Source of the DNA: Gordionus sp. m RMFG-2023
Taxonomy: Eukaryota > Nematomorpha > Gordioida > Chordodea > Parachordodidae
Assembly: GCF_954871325.1 (NCBI RefSeq)
Contig: NC_088775.1
Span: forward strand, 93,305,997 to 93,369,996
Direction: 5' to 3'
Length of the DNA stretch: 64,000 nucleotides
The position numbers and the translations under genes were made by a program. Each line of letters starts with the position of its first letter. Within the stretch, counting starts at the first letter, position 1. Below, piece after piece: positions 1 through 13,000 of the stretch. The notes below the pieces were generated by a model. That model was not told where the DNA came from, did no database searches, and saw only the letters and a program-made list of their open reading frames with translations.

Positions 1-58
1 AATAGTGAGTTAGCCATTTTGAAAAATCGGCTGAAAACGAGCCATTTTACAACACTAG
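1..58 (+). mobile_element. Family A hAT-like MITE, right end only
   Basis: The window opens inside a family A element: the arm with TCGGCTGAAAACGAGCC leads to the terminal ACAACACTA. It matches the right ends of the copies at 2253-2466 and 38920-39139. The left part lies outside the window. Confidence 0.7.
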
Positions 59-350
59 TTATCGACAAATAAAGCAAAAATTTCTGATTCGACCACCATT
101 TTTTTTTCGAATAAATATCTGTTAGTATCCGATATTCAAATCAGATTGAATTTCCAGATTAGAAATAGCCTAAGCGATATCTACCTCGTATTTTTTTATA
201 TAAATTCAATATACTATATCTTTAAAAAAATGTAGAAAATACCCTCCTCTTCCCCCCATCCCCCAAACGATAAATTCAAATTTATGCCAATTTTTTTTCG
301 AAATTCTAGTATTCTCATTTAAATAAAACACCTTAATTTATAATCCAAAG

Positions 351-1035
351 GTATTCGTCACATTCACAACCCAACCGGAAACTCGAGATTCATCTTCCAA
401 AATTACGGCCAATCAAAATGAAGGTAGTAGTGCGAACGTCGTCAAAAACACTTTCAACAAAAACAACCCATTTTTCAGCGAGTTTTTTGACGAAAGTTCG
501 TCGTCCACTTTTTCCTCCTTCTCCTCCTCCTTCCGGTCCGCCACCAATGATCAATCGCTGCGTCCAAAAATCGATCATCAATCAATAATTCAGATACCAA
601 TAATCGACAATCAACCGATTAATGGGGCCCTCCTCCCCCATCCCGTAACCAATCATGTTGATGCAAACCGAATCGACAATCGATCAATAATTCGCGTGGC
701 GACTCCTCTTCCAATAATTAACAATAACGCCGATCATCATATTGACAGGAAATCGATAATGGACAATCAAACTCTTTTTGACGACGACCTCGATTACCTG
801 TATTCCCAGGTGGTGAAAAGGAAGTCCCCCCTCGCCATGAATCACGTGGAACAAGGTGAAACAGCAAGCTTCCTATTACCCCAAAAAGTAGGTGAAACAC
901 CTGATTCATTATACCCCAGAATCGAGGGGAAGGGAGCGGAGGACGAAGCGGAGATGATATACGCGTTCCCTAGTTACGTGTCCGAAATTGAGATCAAAGA
1001 CGACACAGACACCCTTTCCTCTTCCACTAATAAAG
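351..1035 (+). CDS. par-3: par-3 exon 1 of window: linker between CR1 and PDZ1
   Basis: The frame is open from an AAG acceptor at 348-350, through the ATG at 696, to the donor G|GTAAAT at 1036 (phase 1). The product is low-complexity and rich in Asn, Ser and Asp, with an acidic C-terminal end. The stretch FPSYVSEIEIKDD resembles the conserved TSEIEV motif that lies before PDZ1 in PAR-3 proteins. Because the frame is open upstream of the first Met, this is read as an internal exon. The 5' border is uncertain. Confidence 0.75.
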
Positions 1036-4000
1036 GTAAATTATAATACGGCACGTCAGCCCTTCTATTATGCATAACCGCCTGTCACGTGATTATTAAT
1101 AGGGTCCCAAATTCTTTTTAGTGCTTTGTTAGGGCCGAACAAGAATATAGATATCGATGATTACGATATCATCGATTCTATTGATTCCTAAAGTTAAAGC
1201 GGCCTGGAATTTAATTATCATTTCGGGATTTATTGATCTTTAGTGTCGAGATTCACCTATATAAGTTCGGCAACGAAAGAGAATAAAGAAATTACGTAAG
1301 AGATAGAAAAAGAAAGAAAGAACATTTATAAAATGATATAATTGACTGAGAATCTAATGAACATCCTCTTTTTGCTTTTAGAATTGTACCTACGAAGGAA
1401 TAGCGACCCGTTTGCAGATTACACTATAATATCTTCGCATCCTTCCACTCTTAAAACCCAAAGTATTCATGAAATCTTACTATAAATTACGCTTTATATA
1501 AAAAAAAAACATTTTAATAATCGGAGATGAATCTTGTCGGCCACTCGTAATGTTAAAACCTAATGACGAACAAGGATCGATAACCCATAAATCATAATGT
1601 TGATTAATATATTTCAGAGACCTGCAGGCCCGACCTTAAGCCCGGATCGGGCCGGTTTCTAGCCGGGCCGGCCCGAAATTGATATGTAGAGATTTTTTTT
1701 ATATCTCCTTAAAGATAAGTTATATATTATGTGATTGTTTATGTCATTGCGTTATTTTTTTTTTTCAACTTTAAATCGTTTTTTATTTTGAGCGCGTGTT
1801 TTTTTTTAAAAAAAATTTTAAAATTTTTATTTTTCCGGAAATGGATTTCCCATCGGAATTCCTACCCTATAAATTCTAGACAATTTCACGGCAAACCTTT
1901 GAAGTCGATTGTAATTTATGTTAGATTTTTCCCATACATATTTTTTTTATTATAAATTATAAACGATTTCCAAATGTTAACCAGCAAAATTGTCTGGAAT
2001 TCATAGGGTAGGTATTCCAAACATGATACAAATATTTTTTACACCCGGCGGGGATTCCGAATCTCTGGATTTTAAATCCTTTACCGAGAGCCGTTTAAAA
2101 AAAACGGAAATGGATTCTGGCATGTGTAGAGTATTCACCCTAGAAATTTGAGCCAATTTTGCCGTGAACTTTTAGAACTCATTTTAAATTTCCGTCGGAA
2201 TTCAATACGCAAAATAGAGGAGTAATTGTGCTCACAAATTGAACGCTTCAACTAGTGTTGTTAGACGTCGCGTTTCGAGCCGATTTTTAAAAACGGCTGA
2301 CTCAAATATTTTGGCCAAAGAAATATTGCCTTTCCGCTAATAGATGTCCAAAACCTATGTTCCTTCTGCAAACAAAATCTTCAGGCTAGCTTAATATTAT
2401 CCTGGAAGAAGTATCGAGGCAGCCGCTTTTAAAGATCGGCGCAAAACGAGCCGTTTAACAACACGCGTTTCAACGCAGCTGTTCAAAACGCGTATAAAAA
2501 AAGCGTAAACACGGCTAAGTTTATAATTGGAACCTTTAAACCCCCCCCCCCCCCCACACAAAAAAAAAATGCTGTCCATTTAAAAATTTATTATTTGCGT
2601 TTTTTGAAACGTCGCGTCGAAACGCTAAATTTGTGCGCGCTATATAAAATGAAACCGAGCCTATAAATGTTAATGACAATATATTTCGAATTCTTTTTTA
2701 ATCTAAAGCTCCGACTATGGGAAAACGTTCGTCCTCTACGTTTATATTGAGCGCTCGCCGTTCCTCCAGACATTTCCATCCGAATTTCTACGAAAATTTA
2801 TTCGACCTTTGTTCGAATAATGGAGGAAGCGTCTATCAAAATTCGTCTTACGATAATCTCTCATTGAACAACCAATGCGAATATTACGTAAAATGAATTT
2901 TTTATTGGTCGAGATAAATAAAAAATAATAAAATGTATGGCTGGCTGCTCCATTTTATCGATGGTTTTGTTCAGTTATAGCGACGTTTTAAAGGCGAAGC
3001 GTTAGGTCCGCCTCAGAGTAAGCCAAATGAACCCGGTTTCCGCTAGTACGGCGCAAACATAAAAGGCAAAATTACGTTAAGAATTCATCTTTCTTTCTTT
3101 CTTAAAGAATAGTTTCAACCAGGCATAAAACCTTAGATAAATAATATCTTGATTATTTAGTATAAGAGCCCCCATTTTGGGAAAAAACATATGTTTTTTA
3201 TTTATTCCTTTCTTTCGAGGTTAATCAGACCAAAGAAGAGTATCATATGTTTGAAGAAAATATATGACATGACTTAAAAAGGAAAACATGTTGGGTAAAT
3301 GCTTCATTTTTATCCGGCTAAAAAATGACTAAACCGATTTTTAGCCGAAAAATGACCCCAGCCTCGGTCAACTTTTAACAAATGGGAAATATATTAATTG
3401 TGCCTTAACGCTTAGCGAACGGGTTTCTAAACGGGTTTCTACTGATTTAGGGTATATCCCAACTATAATAGTTTTTCGCTCATAAAACATGACTTAATCA
3501 TGTTCAAATTAGCGAGACTCAGTTGCTATGAATTTTTTAAAAAGAGTATTTTGTCTTTTTAAATAGCAAAACGATCCTCTGACAGTGACGATCCAAAATA
3601 CCGACACTCGAAGCAACGGTGGCCGCCATCTCGGAATCCACGTGATCCCTCCCCCATCCTTTCGCACTAAGGTCGGAATAGGAGGCGGCGGCGGTGGTGG
3701 TCTTATGATACACAAAATAGAAAATGGCGGGCTAGTGTATAGAGATGAAATCCCGATAAAAATCGGTGACGTCATATCCGCTATCAATGGCGCTTCTCTC
3801 GAGGGGAAAAGCTTTAAAGAGTTAAGAGTGCCATTTTATGTCTTTTCTTTTTTGTTTTTAACTTTCTTTCTTTCATTTTATTTGTTTCTTTATTTTCATT
3901 ACCCAATTTTCACTATATTCGATTATAAAGTCTCTCTATTTATTACGATGTTTCAATACAGATTTCGGTCAAAATGTGATCAGGATGAGAGATCTGCAAA

Positions 4001-7000
4001 ATTACCGACCCGGTTCGAACGGGCTTCGGTTGGTGCTGGGTCGGGCCGAATATTTTTAAAAAAAATTCGCACCGGATCCAGTCGGGCCTTGGAATTTTTT
4101 TTTAAAATATATCTAATTTTATCAATTTTATGTTGAATTTTTTATGTAAAATAAAAAAAATGTGATTTTATTTATAGAAACTGGACGCCATGTGATATAC
4201 AATTTTGAATAATTATAAAAACAAATTTCTATTTTTAAAAAAATTCGGGCCAGGCTTGAAAAATTAGACCCGATGCAGATCACTAATTAGGATTATATCA
4301 TAATATTTTTCATCCATTTTCGATTCGGAAAAAAAACCCGCCAAAAATTATAACGTTCTCTTCCCATTCCATTCCAAACTTAGTTTTAAAAAAAATTAAA
4401 ATAGTTTAAGAAAAAAAGAAGGAAAAGAAACAATATAACATCTTTGAGCTCTTTAAATCTAGCATGCAATTTTAATATCAGCATTTAAAATAATCTAAAT
4501 ATAAATTATTATTTTACGAAATATTTGCTTAGGTGCCTGGGAATTTTTAAGGAAGGAATATCTTCAGGACAAATCACGCTCGAATATCGAAGACGCGAAC
4601 GTAGAATTCTGTCGCCGGATATCGTGGATTCAAAATATTCCACTAGTTTTATTTTTTGCTAAACGTTTAATACTAAAAAAATCCTATCCGATTATTTATC
4701 ATATTATTAAATCATCAGTTATAATTTATAAGCACTTCTAAGGGTTCGGTCCATAAATAATCTTACGACCTTTTTTTTTCATTCATTTGTCTTTTTTTTT
4801 AAATTAAAAACATATGTTTATATTTACCCAGATGCGGAGGACCATTGTACGGGAACACTCACTTGCCCCCCTTACAAGAATGACGACATCAAAGTTTGTA
4901 TTAAATCAAGAAAATAATTAATAGTTTACGAAATATTTTGGGAAAATAAGGGAGATAAAAGAAGACTAGATGTTAATCATCGTAGATTAAAATGTACGGT
5001 AGATAGAACTATTGGATGCCAACGGTCCGATCCTATCCATCTTAAACCGAACCCAGACCAGAATCTATTGACGCGTACTACGAGTCACACCCGCTCCCCC
5101 ATCCTTAACGTTATAACTGTATTTTACAATAATGTAATGCGAAGTGTCGAGATGGACCCTTCCCTATCACGCACATTAGTTTAATTATATTTTTTTCAAA
5201 AAAAATAAAGGAAATACCATTAGAAGACGACCCTAAGGCGGAAGTGAACCAAGACAAGAGGAGCCATAAAAATGGTAGCCAAATGTCATTGCTCGCTTTC
5301 AGGATCCCCTTATTCCATCAATCCCCTCTCAATGGCAACACACAATTCTTCAACTCCTTGGGAGTCAGCGTTAAAGGTTATTCACACATTTTTTAAAAAA
5401 TAAAACTTATCTATTTCGCAATATACCACGAAATATTTCAAACATTATCTTTTTGGGGGGTGTCGAAGCTTAAAATTTAAATTTGAGCATATTAATTATT
5501 ATTTTTGCCATTTAATATTTATTAAAATTTTAAAAAATTATTTACAAATTTACAGAGTTGTTAAAAGATACTTTTTAAATGGATCTAGATACAGATACAA
5601 CGTCTAAAATAAAATCTAGATACAGATTATTTAATCAAAAATCTATCTAGATACAGATACAGATACCACATTTTTATATCTAGATACAGGATCTAGACAC
5701 TTGTATCTAGATCCTTTAACAACTCTGCAAATTTATAACTACGCCTGATACTTTCCGACAATAATTCCGCGGTCACCATAATGATAATGTCACGTGATAC
5801 AATTTTATAGCGTTGCCTGAACGGCTTGGTTTTGAGCCGCTTTTGGAAAACGGCTAACTCTCTATTTCCGCCAGAAAAAAAAATTGCTTTAGACTCCAGA
5901 TTTCGCTAATAGATGTTTAGACGTTTCATAAATACAATTTTTATATTGTACAAATTGGTTTTTTTTTCAGAATTAGATCTAATCGTTACTCTTAGAAATG
6001 CTAAAATTTGACTGAAATTAAAACTCAAAACAAAAACTTTCAATTATTTTATATGATAGAAAAATTCGCGAAATGATGGCTCTTTTTCGCAAAAAAAAAA
6101 TGAGCGAGATCTTCAAACTTGCGTAATATTCTTCTGGATAAAGTACTGAGTTAGCCGTTTTAAAAAATCGGCTCAAAATGACCCGTTTAAACAACACAAC
6201 AATTCTAAAAAAAAAATGTAATATATCTCTTTTCCGAAATCAATGGAAAAACGTCCATAAACGTCAGTTATAAATAGACAGATACAACATTTTTTTGATC
6301 GATTATTTATATATAAAAAGATTGTCATTTCAAAAGTGAGGGTAGTCAATAAATGATATTACTACGTTGAACGTTATCGGAGTTTTAGATAACGTCGTTA
6401 ATCCTTATTAAGGACAGGTGGGATGATTTTTTTTGTTTCTGAAAACTGACACTCGCAGGTGGCTACGGCGAAGAGGACAAATGACAACAAATTAAAATCA
6501 GAGAACGCTAAGACTAAAAGTGATTGGACGAAATGTTTAAATGCTAATTTTAAAGGATTTTAGAAGGGAATTATTTTGGAAGGATGGGGAAGATTTAAAG
6601 TATTTTTTAAGTGGGTAGGTGAAGAAGAAGATTGTTTAGGGAATAAAAAAAAGTGATGGGACCAAGTTGCCAAGAAAAAAATTGACAAAAAAGATGTCGA
6701 ATAACCGGTAGTAGAACCTAAAACTTATATAATTCCTCAGGGAGAAAAGTTTTAAAATCTGGGATATCTCCCATTTTGTTGATGTTAAGGGCTAATTTTA
6801 AAGGCCTCCAACTCGACATTTTCGATTTGTCGAGCAGGAACGAACTCCTATGAATGCTCAAAGGCCAATTCCGAAGTCCGACTATAAAGAAACCCTTATC
6901 GGACTCAGTAATTTATAAAATAATATGCGCAACGTGAGAAACCAATTCGCAGCCACCCCCTTACTCCTGAATCTAACTGGAATGGGAATAGGAAGGAACA

Positions 7001-10000
7001 GTTTATTTCTTTAACAATTAAAAACAAACGAATGGATCCAGAAAATAAAATTTAAATATTTAATATTTGATTTTTTTTTAAAAAAAAACATTCCCTTACA
7101 GATAAAAAACAGAATGATAATTTTTTTACATTTTATATTGTTTATTCCAGGGATGTGAACCCAAACAAACCCCAGGTTCAGGAAATTTAAAATTGTTTGG
7201 TTGGGCATTTTGAAACCACAGGACAAATAGAAACCGATTAAAGGACAACTCATCCCGGGGTAAAATGGACCTGGGGCAGGTTCGGCCCACTTAGGAAATT
7301 GGTACGATTAAGTTCCTGTTATCAAAATTTATATTAAATGAAATCTAAAATTCTTGAACACGGGTTAGGGTTCACATCCCTGGCTTTATTCAGAAGAAAA
7401 ATGTACCAAAACCATTGGGAACTAATATTAAATTTACACAGCTAATCTATTCTCATTCCACGAGGAAAATTAGGCACATTTGGTTTCATAGAACTGTTGT
7501 GTATGATAGTTAAAAGTTGAGAAATAGAAAGATTTTCAAAAACCTATGATTTCATAGAAGGGAAAGAAATTGTTTTTTGTTAAATTTAATTTAGTAATAT
7601 ATAAAAAAAAAGAAAAATTATTTTTCCAAATAAATTTTTTTAAAAAAATACAAGGTAAGACGGCCATTTTGCGACAGCAACAAAGTAAAAATCCTGAAAC
7701 AAAAAATCATAAAATCGGCGGAAACGACGAAGGCAAATTATTGCAAGAGCGAGATTTAGGGATTTTTGTCAAATCGGTCATTCTAAACGGAGCAGCTTAT
7801 TATGTTAGTCATTGTTGTAGTGACATGTCAATCGAAAGTGATCTTTTGAATGAGTTTTTTTTCTTAGTTAGATATTAACGAAAAAGAAATATCATATGTT
7901 CGAGAAAGGTTTGTCTTCAAATACGTATTCGTGTAGTGAAATAATAATGTAATGTATAAGAAGTTCGATCGTTTTATGATGCAGATTATATATATATACT
8001 ATTAATAATGTTTCATTTTAAGATTTCAGGTTTTAAATAATAAGTTTTATCTTTTAATAGTCGATTCTAAGTGTTGTTAAACAGCCACGGGTTGAGCCGA
8101 ATTTTTAAAAACGTTTTTAAAACTCAATGATTTTGGCCAGGAAAGTAAAAATTGCCTGAGCCTCGAAATTTCGATGATATATGTCTAGGGACCTCTGTTC
8201 CTTCTACGAAGAAAATCTTCAAGCGTGGCGTGATATTTTTGCTGGATAAAATATGAGTTGACCGTTTTTTTTAAATAATCGGCTCAAAAAGTAAGCCTTT
8301 TTACAAACACTGGTCGTTATTAGACCAGGGCACCCGAGACATAAGTCCGCCATGACTCTTTGTCTATTTTTTTTTATAGACGGTTATCGTCGGCCTCGCC
8401 GCTTAATCAATTGGCGGTGCACTCTTTTTCCTCGTGGAACTCTTATAAATTTATGTATTTTTTTTCCACGTCAATTATATTTTTTTTTCGATTTATAAGC
8501 TTGATGTTTAAGACAAATTTATAATATTATAGGAGATGTTTTGACGTTATTAATCCAGTTATAGAAAAGATTTTTTTTCGCTAGCTTATTTTATGGCGGG
8601 TATTTAAAGAAACTACTAATCCACATAGCTAGTTTCTTAGAATTCCAGTCGCTTTTTTTCTAGGTAAAAGGAATAGCGCTGCATCTTGTTTCTGATACAG
8701 TGGATGTTGACTAAGGAAAACCATTATTGTTTAGTCTATTAAGAATCTTTTATTTAGGATGAATGCTTTCCAGCTGTTTTTGCAATTTTATGATTATGTT
8801 TGAGCCTTGTCTACAATTCCTATGTCATTGCTGTTTTAGTTCGTTCATTTTTAACAAGGAATTATTTCATAGTTTTACAAACAAGGTGTTTTAAATCGCT
8901 TTGAGAATTCATTAAAATTTATTATATAAATGATTTGATATCAATTAAAAAATTCATATTTAATTTTTTTTTTTTTTTTTAAATATATTAAAAATGTTAA
9001 AAATAATAAATTTAATATAATAAAAAAAATAAATATAAAAATATAATGAAATAGCATTTATAAAAACAAATATTCCGCCATCATATAAAAAATTGGCCTG
9101 CGAGCCTGTCAACGCGGCTCAAATCAAAAATTGACGGCGGCGTAATCGGCGGCGCGCGGGTCTAGGCGTTATCAATCCATCTATATTTTCTAATTTCATT
9201 TATTTTCTTGCCCTCAAAAACCTAAGGAAATACTCATGTGAAAAGATTAATTTTTTTATACACTAAAATCCTTATTGTAAAATATGCATAATTTACCTCA
9301 TTTTTACCATCTTTTTTAAATAAATTTGAAATTTACAATAAATTTAAAAATGTTAGTTAAAAAAAAATCTTTTGAACATCCATACATTAAAATATATACT
9401 TTGGGAAAGTTGAGGCGATTGTGCGATTGTTGAATAGTCACTCATTTAGCAGCCAAAGATAACAGCTCTCTTTGTAATAAGCATCTTTCTATATACTATA
9501 ATAATGCTAAATTTGGCCATTTAAATAAAACATATTTTTCAGGACAATCGACTGAAGGCGGAAGACCGAATAGTTTCGGTTAACGGCGAAGGTCTGATCG
9601 GATTGAGTAATGTAGAGGCTATGCACAGACTTACGGCCACCATGAAAATGGCCGCTCATCACGAATCATTCCCGGATGCACCTCCCATAAAATACCGAAT
9701 GGTCGATGTGCGCGTGTTCAGGAAGACGGGAGTGGATGTTAATTGTCTCAAACGTGAGGATCCCGCCGATGTCAAAGTGATTTGTGCCACTCATTAATAA
9801 ATATTTCGTATATAATCTTTTTTTTTAAAATAGGCATTAACTCCTCCAGATATAAATGGCGAAAACGATTCTAAAGACAACGATTCTTCCGACGAAACAG
9901 CCGTAAATCATACCGCTTCCACCAATCAAAAGCTCAGGAGGACGAAGTTGTGCAACGAAAGTTTTCGGGCCGCCATTGATCTCAATTTTGACATCAACAA

Positions 10001-13000
10001 ATTTCGAGGTATGGCATAGTACCCTTATTTGTAATTCACGGGTAACATAGAGAGAGAGAATGACAATTAGAAACATTTGTATTTAAAATTTTAAAAAATG
10101 GTATCTAACCTTGATAACAGTAATACTAACCTAGATTGACGATTCATTGTCATATAAATGACACCTTGTCTAAATGCCTCACGCTATGTGGTTATTAATT
10201 TAATATAGTTGTAGTCTCACGATGTCCCGATTATCAAACATCCTGGAGTCTGCTAATTAGGCCCGATTTCTAAATTTAAACACCTTCATCTTTAAAATCC
10301 TTTATTTTATATTTCACGTATCCTCTCTTCTCCTTTCCCTTACAAATTAGTTTGAAATATAATTAAGCTTGTTTTTTGGGGGTATGGGGTATGATTGTGT
10401 AATAAAAATAAAATATTTTTCTTTTAATGATCTTTCGGTCTTATCTGGGGTATCTGATTTTCAGTTTCAATTTCTTTCTTTCTTTCTTTCTTTCTTTAAA
10501 TATTGAAACATCTCGTGATCATATTCATAATTTTTCACCCAACCAAATTTATACACCTTTATTTTATTATATATATCTAAATTTTAGTAAAATGATTATA
10601 CCGAAGGTACCTGCATTGGGTTCGGTTTTGAATAATTTTAGCAAATCTCTTTTTTTTCATATTGACTTTGACTAATTGACATCTTTTCCAGATGACTGCA
10701 TAAAATTTAACAAAATTTATATAAGAACTGTTGTAGCTGTTGAAAAAAAGAAGAAATAAATTTAATATAATACATCAAATGTCAGTTGTTTTCTGACAGG
10801 GAAATTAGTTTTCCTGGTGGATGGGAGGAAAACGAAATTATGACATGGGTTGTTTTTAAAAAGTTTCTTTGTTTGCTATATGGAGTGAAGATATTGGATG
10901 AAGACGGGATTGATTGGGGAAGATTTAATATGTTTATATGTTATATATACATGAATAAAGTGGAATTGTAGTAATGTTTATTATATTTATTTAATATTAT
11001 CAAAGGCATTATTTTGGATTGATAAGTTATATTGTTGTGAGGGAAGGGTTGAGAGTAAAGGGCATTTGTCACCCAACTCAAATTTATTTTATTAGATATA
11101 TTCTAAATTTTAATAAAATGATTATTCCCGAAGGTACCTGCATTGGGTTCGGTTTTAAATAATTTTAGCAAATCTTTTTTTTTCATATTGACTTTGACTG
11201 ATTGACATCTTTTCCAAATGACTGCATAAATTTTGACAAAATTTATACAAGAACAATGAGCTTTATTGTTTTCTCTATTGTTGTGCGATACAAAGCGTGC
11301 CAAGAAGGTAAAGCCAGTTCGCTCCCCATCGCCGACAAAATACCTAATCCCGCCGATTCGATATTCTCGTCCAACGTCAAGGATAAACGTTTCGAACTAA
11401 AAAACGCACAAATTAACAGTCCCTTATGGCCTACTACCAATAGGCCTACGCTTCCATCCATATACACGGGTAAAATTTTTTTAAGGAGAGGAAATTAATA
11501 TAAATAGGAAATTTCTAAAAATATAAATTAATTTTCCTCCTCATTTCCCACCTAAAAGGGTTAAGAGGCGACAAATGGAGGAGCGAAACGCGAATAAATA
11601 AAACGAATATCGTCAAAAAATCTAACTCCAAGTTTTCCTTTAAAAGTATCGGGTCCGTTCTCAAGTAACACATTTTAAATATGTCTTTTTAATATTTTTT
11701 AAAAAAAAATAGTACAAAAATTTTAAACTTATAATAATTTCAGAAAAAAAATATAATGATTGACATAACCTATAATAAATTAATTGATAAAAAATTTAAT
11801 CAATACTTACGATATACTTTTGTTCGCAATAAATTTTTTTCTTGGGTGGGGGGTGGCAAATTGTTTATTTAACTGTTTGTAAGAGAGATGATCAGCTGAT
11901 ACTTTCGATTTTAACCGCTATCCGCGGGTACCCATATCGGCTAAAGAAGGCGTGCATCTCTTTCTCTTGATTCCTTATTTTTATTTTTGTAAATGCCCAT
12001 TTTTTTTATTTAGAAAAATAAAAGTGGATAACAACGCGGACAAAAAATGTGGCGAATCGGAAAGAAGCAAAAATTCCATCTTATTTATCCGGAAAAAGGC
12101 CCTAGCCCATTCCATCGAATCGGTTCATTTCGACGATAAAAGTTTTTTCAAAATCAAATTAAAATTTTGTCGTATAATAAATAACGTACGGAAAGAAATG
12201 TTGTATTTACCTTACCCTTAATTCATAGTGGCTCGGCTATAGCCATCTAACAGCTGACAGTTTTTTTTTCAAGATTACTATTCATAGTGGCTCGATTGCT
12301 ATAGCGATCTAACAGCTGACAGTTCTTTTTTAAAAATTTGCTTTACCTTGGATTCATAGGGGCTCGGTGATAGCGACAGCTGACAGTTTTTTTAAAAAAA
12401 TTACTTTACCTTGTCCATAGTGGCTCGGTGATAGCGATCTAGCAGCTGACAGTTTTAAAAAAAATTTACTTTGCCTTGAATCCATAGTGGCTCGGCGATA
12501 GCGATCTAACAGCTGACAGTTTTTTTAAAATAATTACTTTACCTTGTATTTATAGTGGCTCGATTGCGATAGCGATCGAACAGCTGATAGTTCCTTTTAA
12601 AAAATTACTTTACCTTGTCCATAGTGGCTCGGCGATAGCCATCTAACAGCTGATAGTTCTTTTTTAAAAATTACTTTACCTTGTATTCATAGTGGCTCGA
12701 TTGCGATAGCGATCTAACAGCTGACAGTTTTTTTAAAAAAATTACTTTACCTTGTCCATAGTGGCTCGGCGATAGCGATCTAACAGCTGATAGTTTTTAA
12801 AAAAAATTTACTTTACCTTGAATCCATAGTGGCTCGGCGATAGCGATCTAACAGCTGACAGTTTTTAAAAAAAATTACTTTACCTTGTCCATAGTGGCTC
12901 GGCGATAGCCATCTAACAGCTGATAGTTCTTTTTTAAAAATTACTTTACCTTGAATCCATAGTGGCTCGGCGATAACGATCTAACAGCTGATTTTAAAAA

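Noticed and set aside
3961-4136. Continuation of the PDZ1 ORF into downstream sequence
   Set aside because: The frame beyond 3820 runs into pyrimidine-rich intron and a family C transposon; the splice GA|GTTAAG to 4533 restores PDZ1.
6460-6560. Candidate par-3 exon GGYGEED after ACTCGCAG
   Set aside because: It hits a stop after eight codons with no donor; exon 5 to exon 6 (5376 to 7655) already joins in phase.
12226-13000. Possible CRISPR array (regular repeats)
   Set aside because: Units are near-identical along their whole length with no unique spacers, and lie in an animal intron.
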